DNA of 64,000 nt from Chrysemys picta bellii. Lineage: Eukaryota > Chordata > Testudines > Emydidae. This document shows, piece after piece, positions 51,782-63,659 of this stretch (the first letter of the stretch is position 1; the number at the start of each line of letters is the position of its first letter). A program made the translations under genes and the position numbers. Location of the stretch: contig NC_088792.1 in assembly GCF_011386835.1 (NCBI RefSeq), positions 60,082,081 to 60,146,080 of the forward strand, read 5' to 3'. The notes beneath the pieces were generated by a model. The model was not told the DNA's origin, ran no database searches, and saw only the letters and a program-made list of their open reading frames with translations.

Positions 51782-51783
<2 letters not shown>
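47375..51783. other. Gene-poor 4.4-kb stretch
   Basis: AT-rich intergenic-type sequence. CCCATTGACTTCAATGAGAG at 49,217 is a dispersed repeat word. Small open frames (for example 50139-50415) lack domains, repeats or codon structure that would support a gene. A poly-T patch (51,311-51,320) is present. Confidence 0.5.

Positions 51784-51821
<38 letters not shown>
51784..51821. repeat. (TA)n microsatellite
   Basis: Nineteen TA units without interruption. Confidence 0.97.
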
Positions 51822-51823
<2 letters not shown>

Positions 51824-54800
51824 TGTACAACAGATAGAACCCACAAGTGAAGTCAATGAGACTTCTGCAAGCAGATGCGTAACAGAGATGAGATCTTTGG
51901 TCTGAATCTGTAAGGGCTATCTTTTCAAAGGCAGGCATCTAAGCTGTTCTAACAAATGTGTGTAAATGTGAAATATTGGGCCTGCATCAATGCTTGCATA
52001 ATTTTTTCATGGTGCAACTTAAGTAATAATAAGCATACCTCACTCTTTCTTTATGTTGTGTACCCATACCTCCACCCACATATTTAATTTGTCATCCCAT
52101 CATGAGTTTTTTGCCTTATTTCGACTGCATACGACGCACAGAGCTTTCCACTTGGCAGCAAAACTCCACGCATAGCTATGGTGCTATACACATAATTTAA
52201 AAATATAAGTTTGATCTTCTACACAAAATGGGGAAAATGAGGGACATTTAATCAAATCAATGAGCAGCTTGTTGTTCATGGTATTTCCAGTTGAAACCTG
52301 GTTTTAGGCATAGGAAAACACACACAGAAAAAAAAAGGTTGGTTTGCACCAGACACAGTTAGGATTCTTGGCAATGAGGGTGGTATCGGTTCTATTTAGA
52401 GGGCTTTGAAATTATTAGCAAACTTTCTCTGTTTGGTGCTGTATCTGACATAGGCTATGGGGCCAATTGGAACAGAGGTAGGAGATGTAGGTGGCATTCC
52501 AGGCTTCCTTCCAGAAGACCTCAACATGAGGGAGTGGAAAGACTCTGCTCTAGTTCTGTAAATATTTTTTTTTACTTTTGCCTTATTTTAACACAGTGAA
52601 GATACATGGGTTGGAGTGTATCCAGGACTGCTGGCAGCTGTGCTCTTCTAATAATTCATTAGATTCTGACTAGAACTGGAAGGTGGGGGGGCAAGAGAGT
52701 ATCACTTGGTCCTGTCATCTGCTCTTAAAAGGCTCTATGCGATCTCTAGAGCAAATACACCTCAATCCCCCCCATTCCAAATTTCCTTCGGAGGATAAAT
52801 TCATTAGTGTTTGGAAGGCAGTCAGGCCCAGATACACAAAGGTATTTAGGTGCCTAATTCCCATTGAAATCAGCAGCAAAATATATTTGAGAATCTGGGC
52901 TTCAGTAACAACACTAATGAGACCATATAAGTGCTAAACTAGCTAGCTGTCATAGTAGCACGTTGTTAGATAGTAATAAAAATAAAATCCTTAGATAGTA
53001 AAGATTGAAAACCACGTACCAGGGTACATAAAAGTATACATGACAGAGATGTGGTGTCACTCATTTTCAGGTAGGTAGAGTATAATCACCTTAGTATTCG
53101 GCAAGAAAAGACATCACTGTTAGTAAAACCTCTATGCTTGAAAGAAATATCGTGGATATTAAAGGAAAGCAAGTTCTCCTTTATTTGCGTGAGTATAAAA
53201 AGTCCTAGTTTGTCTTAATTTTGTGCCCTGGCCAAGTAAATTTTAATACATATTTTGGGTATACTATAAAATATTAAACTTCACACTCTCACACCTGGGA
53301 AGTATTTGAAATAACTAATTGAATGTGAGGAACGTGTTGCTATTTAGACTAGTAAGCCTGGCTAATCCATATCCTACTTAAATGTCTCTAATTTATAATG
53401 TCCATTCTTACTTGTCCATAAATAATTTTCTTTGAACTGGCTTGCATGTAATTTGCACCCACATTCTCCCCATTTTTGTTTAATATTTATTTAATTATTT
53501 CATTGTGCCCCTGAAATTTGAAGACATGTTGTGAAACCTCGCAACAGAATTCTGTCACACCTACTGACAACACACCAGTCTTTCCTGAGATGTCATTTAT
53601 TATGTTAGTGTCAAATATACTATGTGCTGTACAACACAGAGAGAAAGACATTGTCCCTTCTCTGAGGAGCATAAAATATAATATAAGAAAAGATACCATG
53701 TATAGGATAACAAACAGTAGAAGGTGAAGGGGCAAGGAAAGATGAGGATTACAACAATAAGATCACACAGGTACTCCATTTAGTTACATACACATCTTGG
53801 TGTTTGAATTCAAAGGTGGCTTTTAAAGACAATACTCAGTATTTGTTATAATTGACTCACGTATTGGGGGATCATTCTTTCATTGTTCATTTACAAAACC
53901 TTTTCAGTTCACCCTTAAAAGGCCCCGGGTGCTCCAACTGTGCTGACTCGGAAGGAAAGAGACATTGCCTAAAATTAAAATAAAATGCCCGTGTTTGAAA
54001 AAGGGACGGCCGTGAAGTCATCAGAATTGCATTCATCTCCAGTTGTCTAGAATAAACCCAAACCAAAGAGGCAAAGTATGAGAAACTGTATTGAGTATTA
54101 TGTGAAGCATGCTTTATCTTAGAGAAATAATGGTTTAGATTTTAAAATAATATATATTGTTCTAACAACACATATTGAATCCTATGGATTTAGTTAACAG
54201 TTAATTAAGGGCCCTGATTTAATTCCCCTTTAAGTCTGGGCATCTTTCCATTGGTTTTGATGGGAGTTGGATTGTGTCCCAAAAGAAGGTGTGTTTTCAT
54301 AGAGAGCTTTAAATGAAGGAAACTGGATTGCTTATGCTATGACTTATGACTTTTGGCCTAACATAATATTTCTCCAGTTAACACTCCTGCTCAGTAAATA
54401 CCATGAGATAGATTTTCAAAAGCAGCTAAAGGATTTAGAAGCCCAGGTGCTTTTGAATATCTCCTTCACTGCTTTATTAACCAGGAGTAACTGTGTGGGA
54501 CTTTCAATAGGACTTAGGCTCCTGCATTGCTTAGATTTGTTTGAAAATGTTACCAAGCTCCATCGAACTTGAGTTCCTAAATTTCCTATTTTTTGAAAAT
54601 CTCCCCATGTAGTTTAGTGAGCACCTGGGTGAACAGGAACCCAGCTATCCCCAAGAGGTGGTGGGACTGGTTGCAGAGAGAAGGCAAGGCTGGGACAACC
54701 AGAGAATACTCAGCATCAGGACGTCTTCACTCATACCTTGGACAGTGTCTGGGTGGCCTTCTAACATCATCCCCATGAGTAACAATGGCTTTGTCTGATT

Positions 54801-55083
54801 TATGAGATGGCAAGGCCTACTAAGCTTAGTTTCTAACCATTGCAGCCTGGCTGCCCCAGGTACTGAATATGGCTGGGGGAAAAGATTACGTAGCTTGATG
54901 GAGTGATTTAGCTGAAAATCAGAGGCAAGTTTTATAGGGAGTGACGATATGAAAGAAGGACGGAACACCACATTGTGTGGTCAGCAATGACATCATAGAT
55001 CTCGCAGATTCTCTACACTGATACGTTTATTAAGAATTATGTATTCAGAGAGACATGGTGCAGGGAGTATGCTCTGTTCCCTG
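51822..55083. other. Gene-poor stretch with old repeat pieces
   Basis: 52,825-52,905 (CCCAGATACACAAAGG...GAGAATCTGGGCTT) and 54,405-54,605 (GATTTTCAAAAGCAGC...TTTTTTGAAAATCTCC) are self-complementary dispersed repeats. No gene recognised. Confidence 0.5.
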
Positions 55084-55275
55084 GTAGGAAGTATGGTCTA
55101 GCAGTTAGGGCATTAGCCTGGACCTCTACAGACAGGGATTCAATTCTCTGCTCCACCACAAACTTCCTGTCTCACCTTGGGCAAATCACTTGGTCTCCCT
55201 GTGCTGCTGTTCCCCCTCTATAAAATATAGATGACAGGACTTCCCTACCTCACAGGTGTATTGTGAGGATAAATG
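55084..55275 (+). repeat. MIR/CORE-SINE, well preserved
   Basis: tRNA-related start TCTAGCAGTTAGGGCATTAG, GGATTCAATTCTCTGCTCC, then core TCACCTTGGGCAAATCACTT, CTATAAAATATAGATGACAG and CTACCTCACAGGTGTATTGT, ending GAGGATAAAT. The order matches MIR. Confidence 0.85.
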
Positions 55276-55279
55276 AATT

Positions 55280-55480
55280 AGACTCATAGACTTTAAGGCT
55301 AGAAGGACACATCATGATCATCTAGTATGGCCTCCTGCACACTACAGGCCACAGAACCTCACCACCCATTCCTGTAATACACCCCGGACCTCTGCTCAGT
55401 TACTGAAGTGTTCAAATCCTAATTTAAAGACTTTGAGTTACAGAAAATTCACCATTTACACTAGTTTAAACCTGCAGACT
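55280..55480. repeat. Dispersed amniote repeat (TCATAGACTTTAAGGC family)
   Basis: GACTCATAGACTTTAAGGCT...CATCATGATCATCTAGTATG...CCTCCTGCACACTACAGGCC, a phrase also present in part at 33,473. It directly abuts the CR1 fragment. Confidence 0.6.
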
Positions 55481-55484
55481 TTTG

Positions 55485-55860
55485 CATAGTGCTGGGGAGG
55501 AGCTGGTGGTCGTCGTACATATAGGTACCAATGACATAGGGAGGGGTAGGAGAGATGTCCTGGAGGCCAAATTTAAGCTGCTAGGAAAGAGACTGAAATC
55601 CAGGACCTCTATGGTGGCATTCTCAGAATGCTCCCAGTTCCACGCGCAGGGCCAGGTAGGCAGGCAAAACTTCAGAGTCTCAATGCGTGGATGAGACGAT
55701 GGTGTAGAGAGGAGAGGTTCACATTTATTAGGAACTAGGGAAACTTTTGGGATGGGGGGAGCCTATACAGGAGAGATGGGCTCCACCTACACCAAAGTGG
55801 AACCAGACTGCTGGCACTAAACATTAAAAAGGTTGTAGAGCAGTTTTTAAACTAGGAGAT
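55485..55860 (+). pseudogene. CR1 ORF1 C-terminal esterase-like segment
   Basis: ELVVVVHIGTNDIGRGRRDV then LGKRLKSRTSMVAFSEC. The HIGTNDI box is the block of the SGNH/GDSL-esterase domain in CR1 ORF1. Later frames give GMGGAYTGEMGSTYTKVEPD (degraded LHPSKxGTxLLA end). Frameshifts and stops are present. Confidence 0.78.
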
Positions 55861-56075
55861 GGGGGAAAGCCGACTGCTGCAAAGGAGCGTGTGGATCGGA
55901 CAGAGACTTCTCTTAGGGGAGAGTCAAATGATAGAGAATCTCCAGGTTATAGTCAGGAGCAAAGGATGGAAGAGGGTAATGTAAGGGCCAGATCAGATGA
56001 TAAACATTCACATAAAAAAGAATTTGACACATCTAAAAGGGCAGACAAATAAACAGACGCACTTTTTTAAAGTGC

Positions 56076-57240
56076 TTGTACACAAATGCTAGAAGTCTAA
56101 ATAATAAGATGGGTGAACTAGAGTGCCTTGTGATAAAGGAGGATATTGATATAATAGGCATCACAGAAACCTGGTGGACTGAGAGCAATCAGTGGGACAC
56201 AATCATTCCGGGGTACAAAATATATCGGAAGGACAGAACAGGTCGCACGGGGTTGGGTGGGGGGAGTGGCACTATATGTGAAAGAAAATGTAGAATCAAA
56301 TGAAGTAAAAATCATAAGTGAATCCACATGTTCCATAGAATCTCTATGGATAGAAATTTCATGCTCTAATAAGAATATAACATTGGGGATCTATTATCGA
56401 CCACCTGACCAGGACAGTGATAGTGATGATGAAATGCTAAGGGAAATTAGAGAGGCTATCAAAATTAAGAACTCAATAATAGTGGGGGATTTCAATTATC
56501 CCGATATTGACTGGGAACATTTCACTTCAGAACGAAATGCAAAGATAAAATTTCTCAATACTTTAAATGACTGCTTCATGGAGCAACTGGTATGGGAACC
56601 CACAAGGGGAGAGGCAACTCTAGATTTAGTCCTGAGTGGAGCGCAGGAGCTGGTCCAAGAGGTAACTATAACAGGGCTGCTTGGAAATAGTGACCATAAT
56701 ACAATAACATTCAACATCCCTGTGGTAGGAAGAACATCTCAACAGCCCAACACTGTGGCATTTAATTTCAAAAAGGGGAACTATGCAAAAATGAGAGGGT
56801 TAGTTAAACTGAAGTTAAAAAGTACAGTGACTAAAGTGAAATCCCTGCAAGCTGCATGGGCGCTTTTTAAAGACACCATAATAGAGGCCCAACTTCAATG
56901 TATACCCCAAATTAAGAAACACAGTAAAAGAACTAAAATAGAGCCACCATGGCCTAACAACCATGTAAAAGAAGCAGTGAGAGATAAAAAGACTTCCTTT
57001 AAAAAGCGAAAGTCACATCTTAGTGAGGCAAATAGAAAGGATCATAAACACTGCCAAATTAAGTGCAAAAATGTAATAAGAAAAGCCAAAGAGGAGTTTG
57101 AAGAATGGCTAGCCAAAAATTCCAAAGGTAATAACAAAATGTTTTTAAGTACATCAGAAGCAGGAAGCCTGATCGAGATGACAAAAGGAGCGCTTAAAGA
57201 CGCTAAAGTCATTGCGGAGAAACTAAATGGATTCTTTGCT
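56076..57240 (+). pseudogene. CR1 ORF2 apurinic-type endonuclease, frameshifted
   Basis: Starts YTNARSLNNKMGELECLVIK and DIIGITETWW, shifts frame near 56,260 and continues MGGVALYVKENV, LGIYYRPPDQDS, IIVGDFNYPDIDWE and NSDHNTITF: the N-A-R-S, E-T-W, GDFN and SDH boxes of the exonuclease-endonuclease-phosphatase fold. A basic linker follows (about 56,940-57,100). The frame then drifts to a stop at 57,384 after the repeat ends. The catalytic boxes are readable but the frameshift makes it non-functional. Confidence 0.85.
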
Positions 57241-57250
57241 TCAGATTTTT

Positions 57251-58777
57251 TTCCCAAATTCTTTTTAGTGTTTGTTTATCTAGAAATATTTCAGTCTCAA
57301 TTACTGTACCTAATAGACTCCTCGTTTCTCATTACGATAACCAGGGAGGGAGGCAACGCTACTAGACAAACAAATTTACATTAAGGGTAGTCATGTAAAG
57401 TATTCATATTATTCACAACTGACCTGACATAACTCAGCCATAATCTCATGCTCGATGACCTACTTCAGGAAGTTTTATAACAGTATTTCTATGTATTTCT
57501 AAAACTGATTGATGATTCTCCTCCTCTTGTGTTGATAGCATATAGTTTGACAGAAAAGAAGAAAGGCTAAGCAAACAAACTACAGAGCATTAAAAACATG
57601 TGTATCTTAAAGTAAATAACCTTTCATACGCTATACAAAGTGTAACCTTTTGTTGGTTTGCTGGTATGATAAAGAGACAATAAAAATTGCCAACCGGCAT
57701 CCCTTCTCTGATAACAATATTAGACCTCCTATGCTTTAGAAAGTGGATTGGAGGTCTTTTCATACAATGAAATATTGAGTGCACCAACTGTTCTGCCCTT
57801 GGTATTTCATGTTTGCTCTGCCCAGCACTGTTGGTATTTCATGTTAAGGATTTTATAATTAAAGGCATGCCCACCCTCAGTCGTTGCAGGGCTAAAAACC
57901 AAAAAGTGGTTTAGCATTCCTCTTCCACCCTCATCCACTCCAGGCGGTGGGGAACATGGTGGGTGTACCCCAGTCATGAAAGTGCCGGGAAATTAAAAAA
58001 AAACCTTAAAAATCCCCACTCCAAGCGAAAAAAAAATCCTCGATGCATACACTCTCAGCTGTAGCATAACTAAGCATAAAAGAAGAACTTCGGGTTTCTC
58101 GCTATGCCCGGGATGGGTTTTGTATTTGGTGTATGGACCCTCAGTGGTAGTAGGTTGAGTAATACAGGGGAAGGTTTAGCATTTCTCCCTCTGGCGCAGG
58201 CTGGGTTAACATTGTAAGCCCCGGTGCCGGCATGGGCAGTGTAAATGTCAGTAATTAAAAAAACTTAAAAGTTGTACTAATGAATTGTAACAACATGTTA
58301 AGGAAACAGAAGGGTACAACTGCGGACTCGAAAGTTCTGCAGTCATGGGTGATGGCATCAACAATGGGTTCAAGGCTGCACGGATGGGCATTAGGGAGCG
58401 CATACATGGGAGTCCCGCTGCATGGCCCGCTGGTGTCACGGGAGGCTGGTGGACTTGATGCCCATGCCATGGAAGGGGCGACAAGAAGGGACGGGATTCT
58501 GTTGTCTCTGTCAAAGTGGGGGTAAGAACCTCACCAAGGTGGGATACAATCCCTGGGGTTCCGTGGCAAAGCTTCGAAAAGGTGTGCATACTTGGCAAAA
58601 TTTGTTAAACCAGTATGCCAAGTATGAAAAGCAGAAGGGTAAAAACTTAGGGGCAACAATGGGATTGATATAAACTGCAGTGGCTATGTGGTACCAAATG
58701 TTGTCAAAAAAAAAAAAGTTGGAGAAAAGAGCAGAAATGTGTACCCGGCAGCTAGTAAAAATTAAGCCACTAAAAGT
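57251..58777. other. Unidentified stretch
   Basis: About 1.5 kb. 57,840-58,680 has an odd composition (short A-runs and GC-rich CCCGGTGCCGGCATGGGC) unlike the flanks. It may be internal sequence of the LTR element whose 3' LTR is at 60,935. No protein family recognised. Confidence 0.4.
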
Positions 58778-58967
58778 CAGGGTCGTCCAGAGGATTCAGA
58801 GGGCCTGAGGCAAAGCAATTTTGGGGGCCCCTTCCATAAAAAAAAGTTGAAATACTATAGAATACTATATTCTCTTGGGGGCCTCTGCGGGGCCCAGGGC
58901 CTGGGGCAAATTGCTCCACTTCCTCCCGCTGAGCCGCCACTCCCCCCCCCCCCCCCGGGCAGCCCTG
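58778..58967. mobile_element. Non-autonomous hAT element (CAGGGT ends), 190 bp
   Basis: Termini CAGGGTCGTCCAGAGG and GGGCAGCCCTG are inverted. Flanks CTAAAAGT (58770-58777) and ATAAAAGT (58968-58975) form an 8-bp duplication with one mismatch. The body has GGGGCCC words and a C17 run. Confidence 0.82.
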
Positions 58968-58975
58968 ATAAAAGT

Positions 58976-60363
58976 GGAAGTTACTAACAAGGCAGCAACC
59001 CAATGTGCCCATGAAAAGGGACAGTTCAACAACAACAAAATGGCCCCAAACAAGCAGGCAGGCAACAAATTAAAAAAACAACAACAAAAAAAACAAAACA
59101 GGTTGGAAGCCATTAGGGCATAGTGGCAGAAGTAAGGAAAGGAGTAAGTGCGGACATGGGAAATTCAAATCCATAAAATAGTACTTCAAATGGTAAAATC
59201 TAAGTTAAGTAAGGTATCATTTTAAAAAATAAGCAAGTAATTATAAAAAAAGTAAAAAGTGAACTCTGCAAAGGCTAAAAAAAGATTAGCTGTTAAACTT
59301 AGTAAAAATATATTTTTTTAAAGTGTTATAAAAAAAATCTTGGTTTCTTTGCAGCCAGTCTGAAGAAAAATGGGCCCTTTTTTTTTTTTTTTTTTTTTGG
59401 AAAAAGTCTGTAAATAATCCAGGCAAAAAAACTTCCAACTAAAAGCATTTAACTATAAACAATGTAATCAAATTTGCTAAAAAAAAATATAAGAGGGTTC
59501 TATTAAAACTTAACTGCCCCAAATATATATATATATAAAATGTAATCTATATACATCTATATAAAAACAAAGCAGTGTAAAAAATGTGCATTTTCCCCAG
59601 AACATTTGCAGTGTCTATTGTAGAAGGGGTTAAAAAAATTGCAAACATGCCATGCTACTTAATTAAAATCCTATTAGGGCTCCAAAGAAAGCCACAATAG
59701 GTTGTGTTTTCTTTTTCAAATTTTTTGTAGGTTTTAAAAGCAAAAGTTAAAAGTAATCAAAACTCTGGTAAAAGTTAATTGTATCCCTTTTAAAAGGTCA
59801 CAAGTACGGCTCTTACCTACCTTACAGTGGCCTCCTCCGCCCTCAAACATATTGTGAAATTGGCCCTCCATATGTGGGACACCTTGTGGGGACTGATTAG
59901 AACCACAATGGAGGCCGGGGACCAACTAGCGTGGGATTCGATGTGCTCCCAGCTCCAACAATAGTTAACCCAAGAAGTCTGTAGCAGCCATAAGGATGTT
60001 CTCCATGGAGCCTAGCCTGGGAAAATCCATTCCCACTCAGGGATTCCCTGAAGTAATGGCCTTTTTGCTATTCCTGGAGGCTCACTAACTGGAAGTGCGC
60101 AGGTATAGCCTGCTCCTGCCTGCCTTTGGCCCTATAAAAGGAATGTGGGCCCCCACTATAAAAATGCAACCGGGCCTTTGCGAAGGCTGCCTCTGGACTG
60201 GGTGGTCCATCACAACGTGTGGAAGGTGGCGCCCCCCCAATAACACGGCTAAGCGGTATGTGCTGACGACATCTTCTGACTACCAGCAGATATGAATTAT
60301 AAAGGGCAACACCTGGCAGCTATGGTCTATAAAGCCCCCTCAAATAATGTGTAAAAAAAAGCA
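58976..60363. other. A-rich unidentified stretch
   Basis: 59,000-59,750 is very A-rich with a T21 run (59,378-59,398) and TATATA at 59,525. 59,800-60,300 is more GC-rich. No domain recognised. Likely part of the same retroelement as 60,364-61,794. Confidence 0.4.
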
Positions 60364-60894
60364 ATGCAGGCCGATTTTATGAGGTGGGTCAACACATCTG
60401 CTGAAAAGGTGAGACATCAGGAAATGCCCCCACTAAGGCACATATGTTTACCAATACCTCTGCGTGTGTTTGAAGGACCACCTACCCCGGGGTGCCCCTT
60501 GATTTGCTGTTACACTCTCAGGTGCAAAATGTTTCGGTGCATTGGCCCGCAATTATGCCAAGTATGGTTAATATTTCTAACTATATTGTGTTTAATTTTT
60601 AATGGATTACGCCTTAAGTTTTTCTTTGGGTGTAATGCCTCTTCCTTTACAGTGTTGCAGCACACCTTCAATGTGGAGAAAGCTGCCTTTGCCACCGCCG
60701 TTCAGATGGGGCATCTATGTCAACAAGGGAATGTGTTATGCTATGTTACTAATAAAGCCAGAAGCCATTACTGGCTTGTGTATGCAATTGTTGCTGCCCT
60801 AATGATTTTGTTTGGGTTATATTGCTGCTTATGTAGGAGGCCAATGGTAACACTGGCAATGGTGTCGAAGGGAGGGTGCAAACCTAAGTGGTGA
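60364..60894 (+). CDS. Unidentified 176-residue hydrophobic ORF beside an LTR
   Basis: ATG-started frame ending TGA at 60892-60894, 30 bp before the polypurine tract. Two hydrophobic segments: about 75-100 (VWLIFLTILCLIF) and about 137-158 (YWLVYAIVAALMILFGLYCC). It is Cys-rich with a basic C-terminal tail. The position, last ORF before the 3' LTR, is where envelope or accessory genes lie in retroviruses, but I recognise no envelope motif (no CX6CC, no clear fusion peptide). Function unknown. Confidence 0.45.
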   Translation: MQADFMRWVNTSAEKVRHQEMPPLRHICLPIPLRVFEGPPTPGCPLICCYTLRCKMFRCIGPQLCQVWLIFLTILCLIFNGLRLKFFFGCNASSFTVLQHTFNVEKAAFATAVQMGHLCQQGNVLCYVTNKARSHYWLVYAIVAALMILFGLYCCLCRRPMVTLAMVSKGGCKPKW

Positions 60895-60923
60895 CCCCTC
60901 AAAACAGAATGTTGATTCAGTGA

Positions 60924-61794
60924 CAAGGGGGGAATGTCACAATAAAATTGCGCCCCCCCCCCCCAGGAGTTCCCCTGGATAAACACCAGCTTTGTATATT
61001 GCTAATGCTTTTATACACATTGGAAAGGATTTTGGGAAGGGTTGGAGGTGTGAGTGTGGAGTGAAAGATTCCTTTGCAGGTTGCGAGAGGCCTTAGGTGG
61101 AGGAAGGGAGAAAGGAACAGGTTAACTCGACGATTCAGCTAGGCTTGAAGATAAGGAGCGAAAGTGCTGTTCAACACCAATGCACACAAACAAGCTCCTT
61201 TCTGCCAAACAGCCAAAAGCCTGTGGGAAAAGGGAACTGAACCAAACAGACCTGTAAAACAAGAGGTATTGCGAAGGCCAGTGAGTTAAAAAACAACAGT
61301 CTTGCGACCCTGAAGCCAGTGTGTTTTGAAATACCTAAGGGAGCCACAGAAGGCTGGTTTGGACTGGTACAGAAAGCACGGGAGATGAGGATCCCTGGAC
61401 GAAAATGCCCCCGGAAAAACCCAGAGCTTAAAAACCCTCCCAAGAGCTGAAGCAAGTCGGAGATCAACAGTGGACCCTGGATGGCCTGTGCACAGGACAG
61501 AACTCTTGTCCACCTTTCCCCCTCTTCTTCTTACATTACACCCAGGCTTGGCCAGACTTGGGTTGTGCATGTGTGAGTATGAAAGTGGGTGAGGGCTTGG
61601 GCACTAACGCTTTCTTCCTTCCTTTGAGTGATGTGGGAAAAATCCAGCACTCACCGCTCACTCATCGTTATTTAATTAATAAAGCTTTAAAATTAGTCAC
61701 TTGGTGTGCTCCTTCATCTCCTCCCCTAACAATCCTATGGCCTCAGCCTAATCACCTATCGCCTCAGACAGATTGGTAACATAAATCCGTCACA
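60924..61794 (+). mobile_element. Polypurine tract and 3' LTR of an endogenous LTR element
   Basis: Polypurine AAGGGGGGAA at 60925-60934 is immediately followed by TGTCACAATAAAATTG, the LTR start (60935). The LTR is about 860 bp and ends GTCACA (61794). AATAAA lies at 61678-61683, suitably placed before the LTR end. No 5' copy was found in the window. The LTR end is placed by the CA rule and is the less certain boundary. Confidence 0.65.
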
Positions 61795-62263
61795 ATATGG
61801 GGAACACTTTAGAGTTCTCTACAATTTACACTCCCATAGACCGGACTGTGGTGCCATGTAGACAAGCACTGAGATTTCTTCCCTCTCATTTTTATGTGTT
61901 GTGGATGCAGGGCCATCCTTAGGATTTATGGAGCCCTATGCACTATTATTAAACCAGTGCCCCTATGCCTGATGGAAGCCTCGGCTCGCAGCCCCATGAG
62001 GGGGTGGATGAGGCAGCAAAGGATAGCGAGACGCCCAGCCCACCTCACGGTGGAGGGGAGTCACAGTTCCCCGCAGAGACCCCTGTACCCTCTCCCTCAT
62101 GCAGAATGGACATGCAGAAAGCACTAAACTTGGGAATAAAAAATGTCAGTCACAGGTTTTTTGATATGCCCTGAAATTTGTCAGACATTTATCTGCAAAA
62201 ACTTCGTAGTAAGGGCGAGTCAGCTGTCTTCCTGAATACAACATTAAATATCATGGAATAGAT
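61795..62263. other. Spacer, nothing recognised
   Basis: 470 bp between the LTR and the nested hAT pair. No gene seen. Confidence 0.5.
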
Positions 62264-63651
62264 CAGGCCTGCACAACATGCGGCCCGGGGGCTGCATGTG
62301 GCCCGCATGGGCTCACTGTGCGGCCCGCGGGGGTTGAGTAGGTGGGCTCACTGTGCGGCCCGGAGGGGGGTGAGTAGGTAAGCGATGGGTGAAGGGGAGG
62401 GGCTGAGTAGGCAAGCAGGCGGGGACTGAGTCAGTGAGCCAGGGGAGGGGGGCTGAGGAGGCAAGCGGTGAATCGGTGGCTGACCTGTTCTACTGATCTG
62501 GTCTGGCTCCCATCCCCTCTCCCAGGGCCAGCTCCAGGCACCAGCAAAACAAGCAGGTGCAAGGGGCAGCATATTTCTAGGGGCAGCATTCTGGCGCTGG
62601 CCATCATAGGCGCCAACTCCGAGGCATGGGGAAAAAGTGCCCCCGCCGCCCCAGCTCGCCTCCACTTGCTCCCCTGAGCGCGCCGCCGCCACTCCGCTTC
62701 TCCCCCTTCCCTCCCAGGCTTGCCGCACGCGAAACAGCTGTTTCACTCAGCAAAGCTGGGAGGGAGGACAAGCTGAGCGGCGGGGCGCTCGGGGGAGGCA
62801 GCGGTGGTGGTGGAGCGGAGGTGAGCTGGAGCGGGGAGTGGTTCCTCTACCCCCCGTTACTTCCTGCGCCCCCCCACCCTAGCTCACCTCTGCTCCGCTT
62901 GCTCCTCTGAATGCGCCACTGCTCCGCTTCTCCGCCCTCCCTCGCCTGAGGGGGGGGGGGAGAAGCGGAGTGGCAGCACACCCGTGGGAGCAGGCGGAGC
63001 GGAGGTGAGCTAGGGCAGGAGGTCGCGGGGGGCCTGGAAGAAGCAATGGTGGGGGGGAAATGTGGTACGCCGGGGGAGGAGGCGGGACTGGGGATTTGGA
63101 GAAGGGGTGGAGTTGGGACGGGGGCAGAGGGGCACGAAAAAAAAGTGGGGGCAGCCAAAAATTTTTTTTGCTTGGGGTGGCAAAAATCCTAGAGCCGGCC
63201 CTGCCCTCTCCAAGAGTTGCAGCTGTCGGGAGGTGCCTGCCTTCCACGCCTTCCTCATTCACACCTCATTCATTCAACAGGGCAATTGATTACAAAGTGG
63301 GGGGAAGATCTTATTCTACTTCTAGCAAAAAGACATTTTTCTTTTACCTTAATTATACAACCTTAGGGGCCCGCTATAACAAATTACTGAGGTTCAATAC
63401 TGCTGTTTCGGTGGGGTGGTGCTGGGGAAGGAGGGTTTGTTTCCGTAGGGCAGGTGGCGCTGGGGGGGTAGTGTTTTGGCAGCGCTGGGGGGTTGTTTCC
63501 GTGTGGTGTGTGGCGCCGGGGGGGTGTTGTGTTTTGCGGGGGCTGGGTGGTGCTGGGGAGGGGGGTTTGGTAGCGCCTGGGGGGTTTTGGCCCTCAGCTG
63601 TTTTCTTTGGAGTAATATGGCCCTCGCCACTTTACGAGTTGTGCAGGCCTG
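62264..63651. mobile_element. Non-autonomous hAT element, interrupted by a second hAT
   Basis: Perfect 8-bp target-site duplication GAATAGAT (62256-62263 and 63652-63659). Inverted termini CAGGCCTGCACAAC and, from the right, CAGGCCTGCACAAC. About 700 bp without the insert. G-rich arrays flank the insert: GGCTGAGTAGG-type units on the left and GGTGGCGCTGGGGGGT-type units at about 63,420-63,590. Confidence 0.93.
62523..63203. mobile_element. hAT element nested in the 62,264-63,651 hAT
   Basis: Perfect 8-bp target-site duplication CCCTCTCC (62515-62522 and 63204-63211). Inverted termini CAGGGCCAGCTCCAGG and, from the right, CAGGGCCGGCTCTAGG. 681 bp, GC-rich, Pro/Gly-type open frames on both strands are compositional. 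It contains TAGGCGCCAACTCCGAGG, related to the repeat at 12,780. Confidence 0.92.
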
Positions 63652-63659
63652 GAATAGAT

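Larger units (their letters stand above)
55485..57250 (+). mobile_element. CR1 LINE fragment (ORF1 3' end and ORF2 5' part)
   Basis: About 1.77 kb. It runs from an ORF1 esterase-like end to an ORF2 endonuclease and stops before the reverse transcriptase. Both ends are truncated; CR1 copies usually keep the 3' end, so a 3' loss is unusual. CR1 reverse transcriptase is thought to mobilise the turtle SINEs listed here. Confidence 0.85.

Noticed and set aside
58248..58673. Open frames on both strands in the unidentified 57.8-60.9 kb stretch
   Set aside because: No recognisable gag, protease or polymerase motif in any; kept only as context for the LTR.
60227..60234. TGGCGCCC, resembling a retroviral tRNA-Lys primer-binding site
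   Set aside because: It is not preceded by an LTR end (no CA, no LTR-like sequence upstream) and is followed by a C-run, so chance is more likely.
62626..63258. Several Pro- or Gly-rich frames on both strands
   Set aside because: GC-rich body of a nested hAT element; no domain and no consistent strand.
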